The notes beneath the pieces were generated by a model that worked only from the letters and a program-made list of their open reading frames with translations, searched no databases and was not told the origin of the DNA. Shown piece by piece: positions 1-9,640 of a stretch of 27,309 bases of DNA (within the stretch, counting starts at the first letter, position 1; the number at the start of each line of letters is the position of its first letter). Made by a program: the position numbers and the translations under genes. The stretch is from the NCBI GenBank assembly GCA_022560025.1, contig JAFISE010000299.1:1-27309 (forward strand). The letters are read 5' to 3'. Source of the stretch: Stagonosporopsis chrysanthemi (taxonomy: Eukaryota > Ascomycota > Dothideomycetes > Pleosporales > Didymellaceae).

Positions 1-960
1 GAACTACAAGCTTTATATTCTATACATCTAGCTTATATATAGACGCCTTTTTAATTTCTTAGAAGATATAACTAGCAAGCTTAGAGAAGATACTAACAGT
101 ATTAACAGTAACAAGTAGCTAGACATTGTTTAAGCTGCAGTAGATAAAGGTTATACAAAGTTGTTAAAATACTACGTAAGAACAAGTAGAGATTAAGGTT
201 TTTTTTTTAATTATATAATAATTCTAGACCTTATATAAAAGCTAACTGCTTATAAGGTACTATTATTATAGTTTGCTATTACAGCTATATACTAACAAGA
301 TCTAGAATAAGTTGTAGGAAGTTTATTAAAAGTATACTTACTATTAAGAGTTTTTAGACTATTTAGACTACTATAATAGTACTAAGACTAGAGGTAATAG
401 CCTAGTCTCTAACACTATTTTAAGGCAATTATTAGAAGGTAAATAGTTTTGTAAGCTAGCTACACTAATTTAATTACAGTTAGCAAGCTTTTCTGTATAT
501 AGTTAAAGTTTAACTTTTAATACAGATAAGAATATAAGCCTAACTAGATTTAAAAAAAAGTCCTATCTAAGTACACCCTGTATTCTATTAAGCAACAGCT
601 TTAATATCTTAAAGTAGTAGAAGTTAAACAAAGCTTCTTATCTTTATCTTGCACAAGTTATAAAAGATATTCTAGTAGTACTTATCTTATAAGTAAGAGT
701 AAAGCAAGTATTTAATACTGCTAGAGACGTGCTTAGAGATTAGAGGCACAGACTTTCTGCCTAAGCTATCTAAGAGATTATAATCCTAAAGGATTTAATA
801 TTCTTAGAAGCTACAGTAGAAGACAACACTTTACTCTATACTAAGGTAGATAATCTTCTTAAGTTGCCTGCCTGCATTAGGCTAGTAAGTAAGATTAGAA
901 TTAATATTAAGAGTAAAACAAATAAAAATATTAAAGAAGTTAGCCTATCTACTTCTTTAT
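1..960 (+). pseudogene. hAT-family transposase, C-terminal part, RIP-degraded
   Basis: Cut-and-paste DNA transposase relic, running in from beyond the left edge. Reading through the stops gives a segment near 105-175 with LDIV, AAVDKGYTKLLKYY and then ATILDP-like residues, which matches the region before the hAT dimerisation domain. Around 620-790 a second segment resembles the hATC dimerisation domain: a Tyr-Pro-Leu-Ala-like start, then ARDVL and RHRLSA (743-757), the usual 'R.RL....' signature. Many TAG/TAA codons sit where Trp or Gln would be expected, so it cannot make protein. No inverted terminal repeat was found on the right. The family call rests on motif order only. The last 200 bases before the next repeat are low-complexity. 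Confidence 0.7.
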
Positions 961-1159
961 AAAGAGAACAGCAGCTGTAAAAAAAAGTAAAGCCTACACA
1001 ATATAGAGAGTAGCTGTTATTAATAACTGTAATAACTAGTTATTTAACACGTAGAAAATCTAAACTAAAATTACTAAACTTAATAATAAAATTGCACAAC
1101 TATTCTAAATTAAGAAATAAAGTTAAGCTACTATACTATATTTATATTAGCGTAGATGT

Positions 1160-1358
1160 AACCCTACTAAGTACTTTAAACTTAACTCTAACCTAGGTCT
1201 GTGCAACCTAACTTCTACCCCTACTTACGCTAGAAGTACTCTTACCTAACCTCTACCTCTAGCCTGTGCAACCTCTACTCTACTACTACCCCTAGGTCTG
1301 TGCAACCTTAACCCTACTTCTACCTACTGCTAGGTACCCTGCACCTATTTGCTAGCCT
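1160..1358 (+). repeat. Foldback (Mutator-like MITE) element, right arm only
   Basis: This matches the right arm of the palindromic element at 5767-7090 and the island copy ending at 18011: the block 'aggtctgtgcaacc' occurs twice, followed by 'ctactgctaggtaccctg' and the terminal 'ctatttgctagcct'. The left arm and centre are missing; the sequence simply starts inside the arm, so the copy is truncated. No 10-bp target duplication can be shown. It separates the hAT relic from the gypsy relic. Confidence 0.75.
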
Positions 1359-1369
1359 AGCTAGTACTC

Positions 1370-3260
1370 TACAGCATTCTATAGCTGTTCTCTATTAGGT
1401 TTAGAGCTTAACTAGAAGATCTATAATAAAGAACTGTTTGCTATTATCTAGGCCTTTAATAAGTAGAGAGTAGAGCTAATATCTATACTAAGTTAGATCT
1501 AAGTCTACTCTAATTACTATTCTCTAGAGTATTTTATAACTACTAAAGTTTTAAACAGTTAACAAGCTAGGTAGGCAGAGGCACTTATTCTATTTAACTT
1601 CTAAATTAAGTACACTCTAGAGAAGAATAATAAAAGAGCTAATATTCTTTGTTAAAGAGAGTAAGACCTAGCTAACCTTAAGTTAGCTTAGGAAGATAAT
1701 TGCTCCTAGGTAATATTTTGTCCCTAACAACTTTACAACTATATTAACTCTAACCTTGCTTAGGTCTATCTATTATATTTCTTAGTATATACTATCTGTA
1801 CCTTATAGCTAGAGATAAAATTAGACTTCTTAGAACTAATTAAAGCTATGCTGCAATATAATTGCTAGGCTGTTAAGAAAGAGTAAAAATCTCTAGCTTA
1901 TAGTTATTAGATCTATAATAGCTTGCTTTTATATTAAGATTAGATATATATTGTCTTAGACTCTTTATTATATATATGCCTTGTCTAGGAAGCTTATAAC
2001 TAAGTATCTACTACTTACTTAAGTGTAAAGAAAACCTACTAGCTACTGTCTTAATAGTATTACTAGCAAGGTATAAAGGCAAACTATAAACAATATATAT
2101 AAAACTATATTCTTTATTACTATAGTTATTTAAAATCAACGTAACTCTATAAGTACTTCTATTTACTACCTATTTTTAATGCCTATATAGTACCTATGTA
2201 TAGATTCTAAAGACTTTTTAAAGGACAAAGCTAGATACAATAAGATAATTATTATTATTAACTATTTAATAAAACAAGTAATTACTATTCTATACTACAA
2301 GATAATAACTATACAAGAGATAGCCTTTTTATTTATCTAACAGGTTTATTACTTTAGCTATACTCTATAGTTAATAGTGTCTAATTATAGATTCTAGTTT
2401 ATATTTTGTTTTTAGCCTAAGTTCTGTTAGATTATTAGTATTAAAGTTAAGCTTTCTACTACCTACTATAAAAAAACTAACAGCTAAACAAAGACTATAA
2501 ACAAGTATATTAACTAGCAGCTATAACTGTTTATAACATACTATTAAAATAACTAGTCTAAATTACTACTGCTTATTAACTATATACAGCTTACTTTATC
2601 TTATTCTAGTATTAGAATAACTCTCTATTAAGTATTGTTTAGAAGTAAACCTAGACAAAGCTAGTAGTAGAATAGAACTAATATAGATACAACTTCTTAT
2701 AACAACCTAAACTACTAGAATACACTTATTCTAGTAACTTATATATACTAAGGTTAGAAAGAAGCTATAGTCTAGTTAACTAGGTAGTAGGTAACAAGGT
2801 ATACTTGTTAACAAAGAACCTAGCTGTAAAGCGTCCTAGCTAAAAGCTATCTAACCTCTAGAAAAGTCTATTTAAAGTCTTTAAACAAGTTAGTTATTTA
2901 TAGTATTTAAAACTTCTTTCTAGCTTATAAATCTATAACGTCTTTGCTCTAGATATACTCTATAAAGACCTAGCAGACCTTTTACCTAGACAAAAAGCCT
3001 TAAAACTCTTAGGTGTCTTAATTTAAAGAGTTAAAGAATAGAAAGTGTATAAAATACTAGCAAGCAAGCTCTTTTAATAACATTTAAAGTACTATATAAG
3101 CTAGGTAAGACACAACTTTAACTCTATCTAGTACCTAGTAGAAAACTTTAAGAATACTTTCTATAAGCTAAGAGTATTTTATAATAAGTATTTTTAATTA
3201 CTAGGTCTTTTAAAGTAGTTACTAAATTAGATTAAATCCTAGAAAGAAAACAGCTAGTAA
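1370..3260 (+). pseudogene. Ty3/gypsy chromovirus pol: RNase H, integrase, chromodomain, RIP-degraded
   Basis: 3' half of a fungal chromodomain-bearing gypsy polyprotein, read through many stops. At about 1405-1660 lies the RNase H end: IYNKELFAII, then LEYFITTK and QARQAE, matching the family's 'YDKELLAII...LEYF.TTK..N.RQARW'. At 2200-2700 is the integrase core, with QEIAFLFI, IVSNY (family 'TSDRG' region), TTYY.KTN.QTKTIN (family 'YHPE.DGQTER.N') and ITYYQNN. A GPY-like segment follows at 2800-2990. At about 3020-3240 there is a chromodomain: KVYKILASKLF, LKYYIS*V and YLVENFKN. Chromodomains target such elements to heterochromatin. The reverse transcriptase part is absent, with a foldback arm abutting the left end. 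No LTR was recognised after the chromodomain. Confidence 0.85.
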
Positions 3261-3639
3261 TAGTTTAAGTAAGCACGTTTTAAATTTAAAAGACAAATAA
3301 AATCTAGACTACTTTAAACTTCTACTAACTTAGCTAAGTAATAAAGAAAAACGTCTACTTTACTGTATATATAGTAATTAAGCTAGAACCTTACTAGTAT
3401 TGCTTATCTCTTTTTTAGTATTTACTAAGAGAGTATCTAAATTAGCTAATACTTTTTTAAATATTAACTTCTTTAGGCTCTTGCCTTTAGTACTCTGCTA
3501 TAGAGCTTTAACTACTAGAGCCTGTAGAGATACTACTGCTTGCCTTAGCTCTACTACCTTATTATCCAGGGACCTTACTTACATAGTAAGCACCTCTATT
3601 ACTTCTACTAAGGCCTAGTTAGATATAAGCTGTATATAG
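3261..3639. other. Junction between gypsy and LINE relics, unassigned
   Basis: AT-rich decayed sequence between the chromodomain and the first clear LINE reverse transcriptase motifs. It includes an open stretch of 72 codons at 3400-3618 (+) that matches nothing I know and is probably chance. The later part may be the N-terminal side of the LINE reverse transcriptase, because the frame runs on into it. The exact junction between the two elements is not visible. Confidence 0.4.
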
Positions 3640-5766
3640 TACTAGTAAAGTAATATATTAGTAGTAGATACCTTATTATACTGCGTAGTTGCTACCTATA
3701 TAATACTTGCTAAGGTATAAGCAGACTAATAAAGGCTACTCTAACTAGCCTTATAAATAGTAGACTTAATAGTAGTATTTACTTATAATATAGAAGTAGT
3801 ATAGACACTAAGGTAGTATATTATAATAGTTACTTTAGATATACAAAGAGCTTTTAATACTCTTTTTAAAAATTATCTACTATACTAGATAGCTTAGTAG
3901 AGCTAGCTGTAGAGGACTTTAATCTTTATAAACTTTTTTCTTACTAAATATAGAGTTTAAGTCTGTCTTAGCTAAGTAACTACTCTTAGCTACCTAGTTA
4001 CCTATAGTATACCTTTAAGCTTACTACTTTTACTTATCTTATATATACTGTACCTAGTAGAGCTTTCTTTTATAGACACTAAATAGAGATTTAGGTATAC
4101 TAACAATATATACTTATACTAAGCTTTATACTCTATAGATAATAATATTAAGCTTTTAGTAGTATACTAAAGGTAGATCTTAGTATAGAGAGATACTAAC
4201 AAGATTACCTTTGCCTTAGAAAAGTAAGAAATAATTTACCTAACTAGACAACGTAGTAGCTATGCTATTTTCTATATAGTAGACAAGTATCTTATAATCT
4301 ACTTAATCTTTTTAGGTAAAGAGTATAGTTAGCCTGCCTTATAGTAGCTAGGAGTCTAGTTTAACTATAGACTTACCTTTTAATACTATATTACTATATA
4401 TACTATAAAAGCTACTAAGATAGCTTACTATATATATAGTCTAGCTAGGACTACTTACAAGCTTCTAGCTAGCTTACTTTACAAAGCTACTATTATTTAT
4501 ACATACTTATTACCTTTCTATAAGACTAAATACTATTATAAAAGTAGTACTAAATAAGTATAAGATCTTAAAATAAATAAACTATAAGTAGTAAGTACTT
4601 ATTATTAAGTAGTATATAGCTGCTATAGACAAGACACTAGCTATAGCAGCAAGAAGTATCTTACTAGCCTAGAGAACAGCTCTTACAGCTAAGCTTTTCT
4701 AAGACGCTAGACTGCTACTAGTAGTAGTAGTATTAAAAGAAGCTAAACTTAGATTTACAGTATACTTACTATAGACATAGACTACTTTCTTACTAAGTAT
4801 ATAAAAGTATATATTATTACTAGAAGTGTAAAGACTAGAAAGGTTTAGTAAGTTTAGACTAAAGTATAATAGATAGCATCTTTCTTACTAGAGATCTTTA
4901 GAGCTACACTTATAGTACTTTACTACTTAGCTAGCTACTAAATAGACTTAATACTTAGTATAGATAAAAAGACGACTACTAAAACCTTCTATAAATAGTA
5001 CACTTAGCTCTTACTATTATATATTACTATCTTCTTAGATAGCTCTAAATATTATTAAAAAAATATAAAAAACAAGTTGCTTATAGATTTATAGTATTCT
5101 AGAATAGATAGTAAGTATATATTAGTTATAAGTTACTTAGCTTTACTTCTTATATCTTTAATGCTAAGGTAATAAAAGTATAGAGAAGCTCCTAGTATAT
5201 AATATAATAGCTAAAGCTTAATATATACTATTTCTAGCTATATATTAACAGCGCTTTAGTTATATAGTGCCTTTAAAGCAATATATTCTACCTTTTAGTA
5301 GAGTTTTTTTAAGTACTAAAGTACTATAGAGATATATAATGTCTCTATAAACTAAGCTTTTAGACACCTTAGTATTAGAGAGAACATAGTAGTAAATAAG
5401 CTAGCTAACCTAGAAGCTTAGTATCTTTACTCTTTACTAGTAAAGTAGCTATACTAACACTTTTAGGTATTAAGACAATAGTATACAGAAGACTGCGCTA
5501 GACATAATAAGCCTAGTAGTCTAATAAAAAAAATAAACTCTCTAGATAGTATAAAGGCTAGAGTCTTAACTATACACTAGCTAGTATACTAGAAGAGCTT
5601 AGTCTACTAAGAGTTAACTTAGCTAAGCTTTTTTCTATCTAAAGTAGGTATAAGGACTTTATATAGTAATACTAAAAGTATAACTATAGAGATATAAACT
5701 CTATCTACTCTTATAAATAAAAGAAAATACTAGAATACTTTATACTCTACTATAAAACCTTAGAGT
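3640..5766 (+). pseudogene. Tad1-like LINE (copy 1): reverse transcriptase and RNase H, RIP-degraded
   Basis: ORF2 of a non-LTR retrotransposon, 5'-truncated. Motifs stay in one frame for over 1.5 kb despite dozens of stops: LDIQRAF (from 3835, family 'LDV.GAFD'), VTTLSYLVTYSIPLS, then YTNN at 4096-4107 where the family has YADD, and LGV.FNYRLTF at about 4348. Next come IAYYIYSLART and an RNase H domain ending with SIREN.VVNKLANLE (5365-5415; family 'GI.GNE.AD.LA'). Both catalytic Asp of YADD now read Asn. The same motif spacing (87 codons from LDIQ to YADD) recurs in copy 2 at 9641-12314 on the other strand. The element continues at 7185 after a foldback insertion. Confidence 0.88.
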
Positions 5767-7090
5767 AGGCTAGTAAATAGGTTTATAGTACTTAGTAGTA
5801 AGTAGAAGTTAGGTTAAGGTTGTACAGACCTTAAAGTAGTAGTTAGGTTAGAGTTGTATAGGCTAGAGGTAAAAGTTAAGTAAAAGTACCTTTAGTATAA
5901 GTAAGAGTAGAAATTAGATTGTATATACCTAGATTAAAGTTAAGTTAAGAGTACTTACTAGAGTATATAATTTTAAGTTATAATAAATAGCTTATTGTGC
6001 TATAAAATAACTTTATTAAAGTAAGCTTACTATAGTATATAATAATAGTTAGTAATAATTAGCTCTCTTACTATAGAATAAAATCTTCTATAATATTAGT
6101 ATAACTTCTATTTAACTTTAACTCTAAGTAAAGATAATTTAACTTCTACTTACTTAGTATTAACTAGGTTAGCAAATAGGTAGAGATTAGGTAGAGGTTA
6201 AAGTAGCACGTAATAGTACCTAGCCCCTACCTAACCTCTACCTGTACTAAGTTAACACTAAGTAGGTAGAAGTTAAGTTATCTCTACTTAGAGTTAAAGT
6301 AAGGTAGAAGTTGTACTAATATTATAGAAGATTTTATCCTATAGCAAGAAAGCTAATTATTACTACTTGTTAATATACACTATAGTAGGCTTATTTTAAT
6401 AAAGTTATTCTATAGCAAGATAAGCTATTTATTATAACTTAAAATTATATACCTTGGTAGGTACTCTTAACTTAACCTTAACCTAGGTCTGTGCAACCTA
6501 AACTCTACTTCTACCTACGCTAGAAGTACTCTTACCTAACTTCTACCTCTAGCCTAGGCTAGCAAGCTAGGTACCTTTATGTACTTAGAGTCTCTAACTT
6601 TAGGTAGGTATAACTCTTTAAATATTCAAGATACAGCTTAGTAATATATTACACAATAGAATGCGCTAAGCTAGAGCTCTTAAAAGAGCTACTATTTGCC
6701 TAATTTAGAATAGTTTTAGCTTAGTTATATTGCTTAGAATAGCTAGATAGTTTGTACTACTCCTACCCCTACCTAACCCTAGGGTCTACAAACTCTCTAT
6801 AGGTTCTAAGCAATATATCTAAGCTAAAACTATTCTAAATTAAGCAGATAGTAGCTCTTTTAAGAGCTTTAGCTTAGCGCATTCTATTATGTAATATATT
6901 ACTAAGCTGTATCTTGAATATTTAAAGAGTTATACCTACCTAAAGTTAGAGACTCTAAGTACACAGGGGTACCTAGCTCGCTAGTCTACTCTAGCCTATA
7001 CAACTCTAACCTAACTACTACTTTAAGGTTTGTATAACTCTAGCTTAACCTCTACTTACTACTAGGTACTTTAAACCTATTTACTAGCTT
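5767..7090. mobile_element. Large palindromic foldback element A (Mutator-like MITE), with nested insert
   Basis: Non-autonomous element with arms of roughly 400 bp. The left arm (5767 to about 6165, starting 'aggctagtaaatagg') is the reverse complement of the right arm (about 6240-6555 plus 6998-7090, ending 'cctatttactagctt'), allowing for RIP changes. The centre (about 6165-6240) is itself an inverted repeat: 'gcaaataggtagagattagg' faces 'cctagcccctacctaacctc' across 'gtagcacgtaatagtac'. A second foldback is inserted in the right arm at 6556-6985. It interrupts LINE copy 1, since LINE sequence resumes at 7185. No coding capacity was seen. The flanking 10-mers here do not match each other, unlike two other copies. 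Confidence 0.82.
6556..6985. mobile_element. Foldback element B, complete, nested inside element A
   Basis: A 430-bp near-perfect palindrome. Arms 6556 to about 6720 and about 6822-6985 pair almost base for base: 'gtacttagagtctctaactt' on the left against 'aagttagagactctaagtac' on the right, and 'atagaatgcgctaagct' against 'agcttagcgcattctat'. Terminal inverted repeats are 'aggctagcaagctaggtac' and its partner 'gtacctagctcgctagt'. The flanks carry a near duplication of host sequence, 'ctacctctagcct' (6543-6555) and 'ctactctagcct' (6986-6997), suggesting a target duplication of about 9-13 bp. Further copies lie at 26674-27007 and, half only, within 20914-21369. Confidence 0.85.
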
Positions 7091-7184
7091 AGTATTAACT
7101 TAGTATAGGTAAGAGTTAAGTAGAAGTTAAGTACTATTATGTGTTACTCTAACTTCTACTTAACTTCTACCTATTTACTAGCCT
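7091..7184. repeat. Short inverted-repeat module C of the foldback family
   Basis: About 94 bp. 'aggtaagagttaagtagaag' faces 'cttctacttaacttctacct' across 'ttaagtactattatgtgtta', ending 'ctatttactagcct'. The same module forms the ends or centres of the elements at 20914, 7700, 25480 and 6165. Here it sits directly against the right end of element A, so it may be a piece of a second copy. LINE copy 1 resumes immediately after it. Confidence 0.65.
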
Positions 7185-7699
7185 ACTCTAAAGACTTTTA
7201 GTAGATAGCTACTTTAACTATCTTTACTACTATCTAGCTAAGTTAAGGCTCTAGCTTATACTATAATACTAGTAAAAGCTTTAGATATCTTTATAGCCTT
7301 TATTATACTTATATAATACTATACTAAGATCTACTCTTACTAGCTCTTATAGCTTTATAATAGCAGTACTTAGTAAAAACTAGCCTAGTATAATAGATGC
7401 AACGCCCTCTGTCTCTTACCTCTTTTTCTTACCTTTATTCCTTACTTTCTTCTTTTACTTCTAGTCTCTATACTCTTTTCTTCTCTCTTAGCTTATAGAT
7501 ACCTTAGAAATATAAGAAAATTACTCTAGTATATATATACTACTTAGTCTCTCTAACTAAAAAAAGAGCTATAGCTCTAAAATAGTAGTAATATCTATAT
7601 AGGCAAGAAATACTTTCTAAGGTAGTATATTAGTACTGTAATTTTATAGCTTAGCATGTTATTTATACTCTTTAGGAGGTATAATAGTAGACTTAATCT
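7185..7699 (+). mobile_element. LINE copy 1, 3' untranslated segment
   Basis: This matches the reverse complement of about 8930-9455 over roughly 500 bp. For example 'tatataatactatactaaga' appears here near 7310 and, inverted, near 9325-9345, and 'ggcaagaaatactttctaag' near 7602 pairs with 9012-9031. Because copy 2 has the same sequence downstream of its RNase H, this is the 3' UTR of LINE copy 1, separated from its ORF by the foldback cluster 5767-7184. It has a pyrimidine-rich stretch (about 7400-7490). The 3' terminus is lost where a foldback element starts at 7700. Confidence 0.78.
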
Positions 7700-8118
7700 A
7701 GGCTAGCAAATAGGTAGGAGTTAGGTAGAGGTTAGAGTAGTATATAACAGTACCTAACTCTTACTTAACTCTTACTTATACTATATTAATACTAAGTAGA
7801 TAAATATTAAGTTGCCTCTACTTAGAGTTAAAGTAAAGTAAAGATTATACTAATATTATAAAAGATTTTATTCTGTAGTAAAAAAGCTAATTATTACTAC
7901 TTATTATTATTTACTATAGTAAGCTTACTTTAATAAAGTTATTCTATAGTAAGATAAGCTATTTATTATAACTTGAAATTATATACTCTAGTAAGTACTC
8001 TTAACCTAACTCTAATCTAGGTCTGTGCAACTTAACCTCTACTTCTACTTATACTAAATATACTCTTACCTAACTCTTACTTCTAGCCTATATAAATCTA
8101 ACCTAACTACTACTATAT
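7700..8118. mobile_element. Half foldback element A (module C plus truncated right arm)
   Basis: Starts with the family terminus 'aggctagcaaataggtagg', passes through module C, then follows the right arm of element A ('ctctacttagagttaaagta', 'ttattataacttgaaattat', 'taatctaggtctgtgcaact') and stops inside the arm near 8118 at 'aacctaactactacta'. The right terminus is missing, so the copy is truncated. It marks the break in the LINE copy 1 3' UTR. Confidence 0.72.
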
Positions 8119-8329
8119 CTATATATATAATGTATAGATTTGTGTAATATACTAAATTACTAAAATAGCTTACTTAAAAATATTATTATAGAGCTATATA
8201 TAGTAGTTGTTAATATAAAGTATTTTATTAAAGTACTCTATAGACTTATATAATAATATTCTCTTATATATTCTACTTATATAGAGTTGCTGTTTAGCTA
8301 CTATAAGTAGTATAAGTATAAGTAGGTAA

Positions 8330-8884
8330 AAAAGGTATTATAAGTATAAGATAACTACAAGCATCTACTATACAATATATAGGCTTTTTTTATACTATAA
8401 AAGCTTTTTAAAATATTTTATTACTTTTTTAGAATAATTTTATAGCTTATTTGCGTGCCTAAGTTTAGCTATCTCTACTTTTCTAGCCTCTTCTACCTTA
8501 GCTTCTTGTTATTTTACTTACTTATACTAGCGTGCTTTATTAATTTTATAAGAAGAGTAAAACACTACTCTACTATAATACTTATTAGGTTTCTAAAAGC
8601 TAAAAGGCTTACTCTTTTTTAATACTTCTTTTAAGTCTTAAGAATCTTTTTTAGGCCTGCTATTTTATAGTAGAGTAGCTAGTTTTAGACTAAGATATAG
8701 TAGAAAGAGTAGCTAATCTTTCTTAGCTCTTTACTACTTCTATTCTTAGCTACCTTGCGTAGTAAGGTCTTAATTTTAAGCTAATCTTTGCAAGTATAAG
8801 TTAAAGAAGAGCTTCTGCTAGCATTAAAAGCCTAAGAAAAAGGCTTAGTAAAGTAGTAAAGAATAATATTAGGTTAGAAAAGCT
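8330..8884 (-). pseudogene. Fot1/pogo-type transposase, C-terminal tail, RIP-degraded
   Basis: Read on the minus strand through stops, this shows the charged C-terminal tail typical of fungal DDE_1 (Fot1/pogo) transposases: LLYYKIAGLKKILKTQKK near 8650-8710, then a segment matching the family's 'FWSPRK..EAR', then EAKVEEARKVEIAKLRHANK near 8435-8500. The DNA-binding and catalytic regions are missing: the 5' side is cut by the 3' tail of LINE copy 2 at 8885, consistent with the LINE having inserted into this transposon. I looked for the missing half beyond the LINE's 5' end (17000-17840, minus strand) and did not recognise it. Confidence 0.68.
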
Positions 8885-8907
8885 AGTTAGTTAGTTAGTT
8901 AGTTAGT
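8885..8907 (-). repeat. (TTAG)n microsatellite, 3' tail of LINE copy 2
   Basis: Five to six units of TTAG on the plus strand, or (CTAA)n on the LINE's coding strand. It lies exactly where the LINE copy 2 3' UTR ends and an unrelated pogo relic begins. Non-LTR retrotransposons often end in poly-A or a short tandem repeat made during target-primed reverse transcription, so this is read as the LINE tail. Confidence 0.65.
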
Positions 8908-9640
8908 ATTTATTTTACGTCTAGTTAATAGAGATTAAGTCTACTATCTTGCTTTTTAAAGAGTATATAGGACGTACTAAGCTATAGAATTCTAGTGCTA
9001 ACATATTACCTTAGAAAGTATTTCTTGCCTATACAGGTATTACTACTATTTTAGAGCTATAGCTTCTCTACTAGTTACAAAGACTAGGTAATATATATAT
9101 ATTAAGGTAGTTTCTTTATATTTTAAAGTATCTGTATACTAAAGTAAAAGAAAAAAAAAAAAAGAGAAAGTAAGTAAGTATATATATAAAGAAGAAGATA
9201 AGAAGAAGAAGAAAAAAAAAAAAAAAAACGAGGTTTTGCAGCTAATATACTAGACCTGCTTTTACTAGGTACTATGTTGCTTATTACTATTACAAGGCTA
9301 TAAAAGCTAACAGAGGTAGATCTTAGTATAGTATTATATAAGCTAGACAAAGGCTTTAAAGGCTTTTAAATCTTTAATTAGCTTTGTAGTATACGCTAGG
9401 CTCTTAGCCTAGCTAGATAGCAGTATAAGTAGTTAAAGCAGCTATTAGCTAAAGGTCCTTAGAGTCTTATAGCAAAGTATAAAGTACTCTAGTATCTTAT
9501 TTTATTTATATAAGTAGGTAAGGTTTTTGTCCTTATAGTTATACTTTTAGTAGTACTAAGTAAAGTCTCTGTGTATAGATTAAATAGAATAGAGCCTAGC
9601 TAGAATAGCTCTTAGTAGGTCTAGCTCCTTTAGACTACTA
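8908..9640 (-). mobile_element. LINE copy 2, 3' untranslated region
   Basis: Lies between the RNase H end of copy 2 and its tandem-repeat tail, and matches the copy 1 3' UTR (7185-7699) in inverted orientation. It contains a long purine run on the plus strand (9147-9228, A and G with short TA breaks), which is a pyrimidine tract in the LINE's sense strand. A 75-codon open stretch here (9123-9350, minus) is low-complexity Phe/Ser/Tyr translated from that tract and is not a gene. Confidence 0.72.

Noticed and set aside
3400..3618. 72-codon open stretch (+)
   Set aside because: It lies within RIP-mutated transposon DNA, has no motif, and is not supported by its surroundings.
5767..7184. CRISPR array, because of many similar short repeats
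   Set aside because: Repeats are unequal in length and spacing and form inverted arms; the context is fungal transposons.
9123..9350. 75-codon open stretch (-) with a Phe/Ser-rich, membrane-like sequence
   Set aside because: It translates the purine run of the LINE 3' UTR; low complexity only.
7185..9455. Single DNA transposon with 500-bp inverted ends enclosing a pogo gene
   Set aside because: The inverted arms continue, beyond inserted foldbacks, into RT and RNase H of two LINEs, so they are LINE 3' UTRs and not transposon ends.
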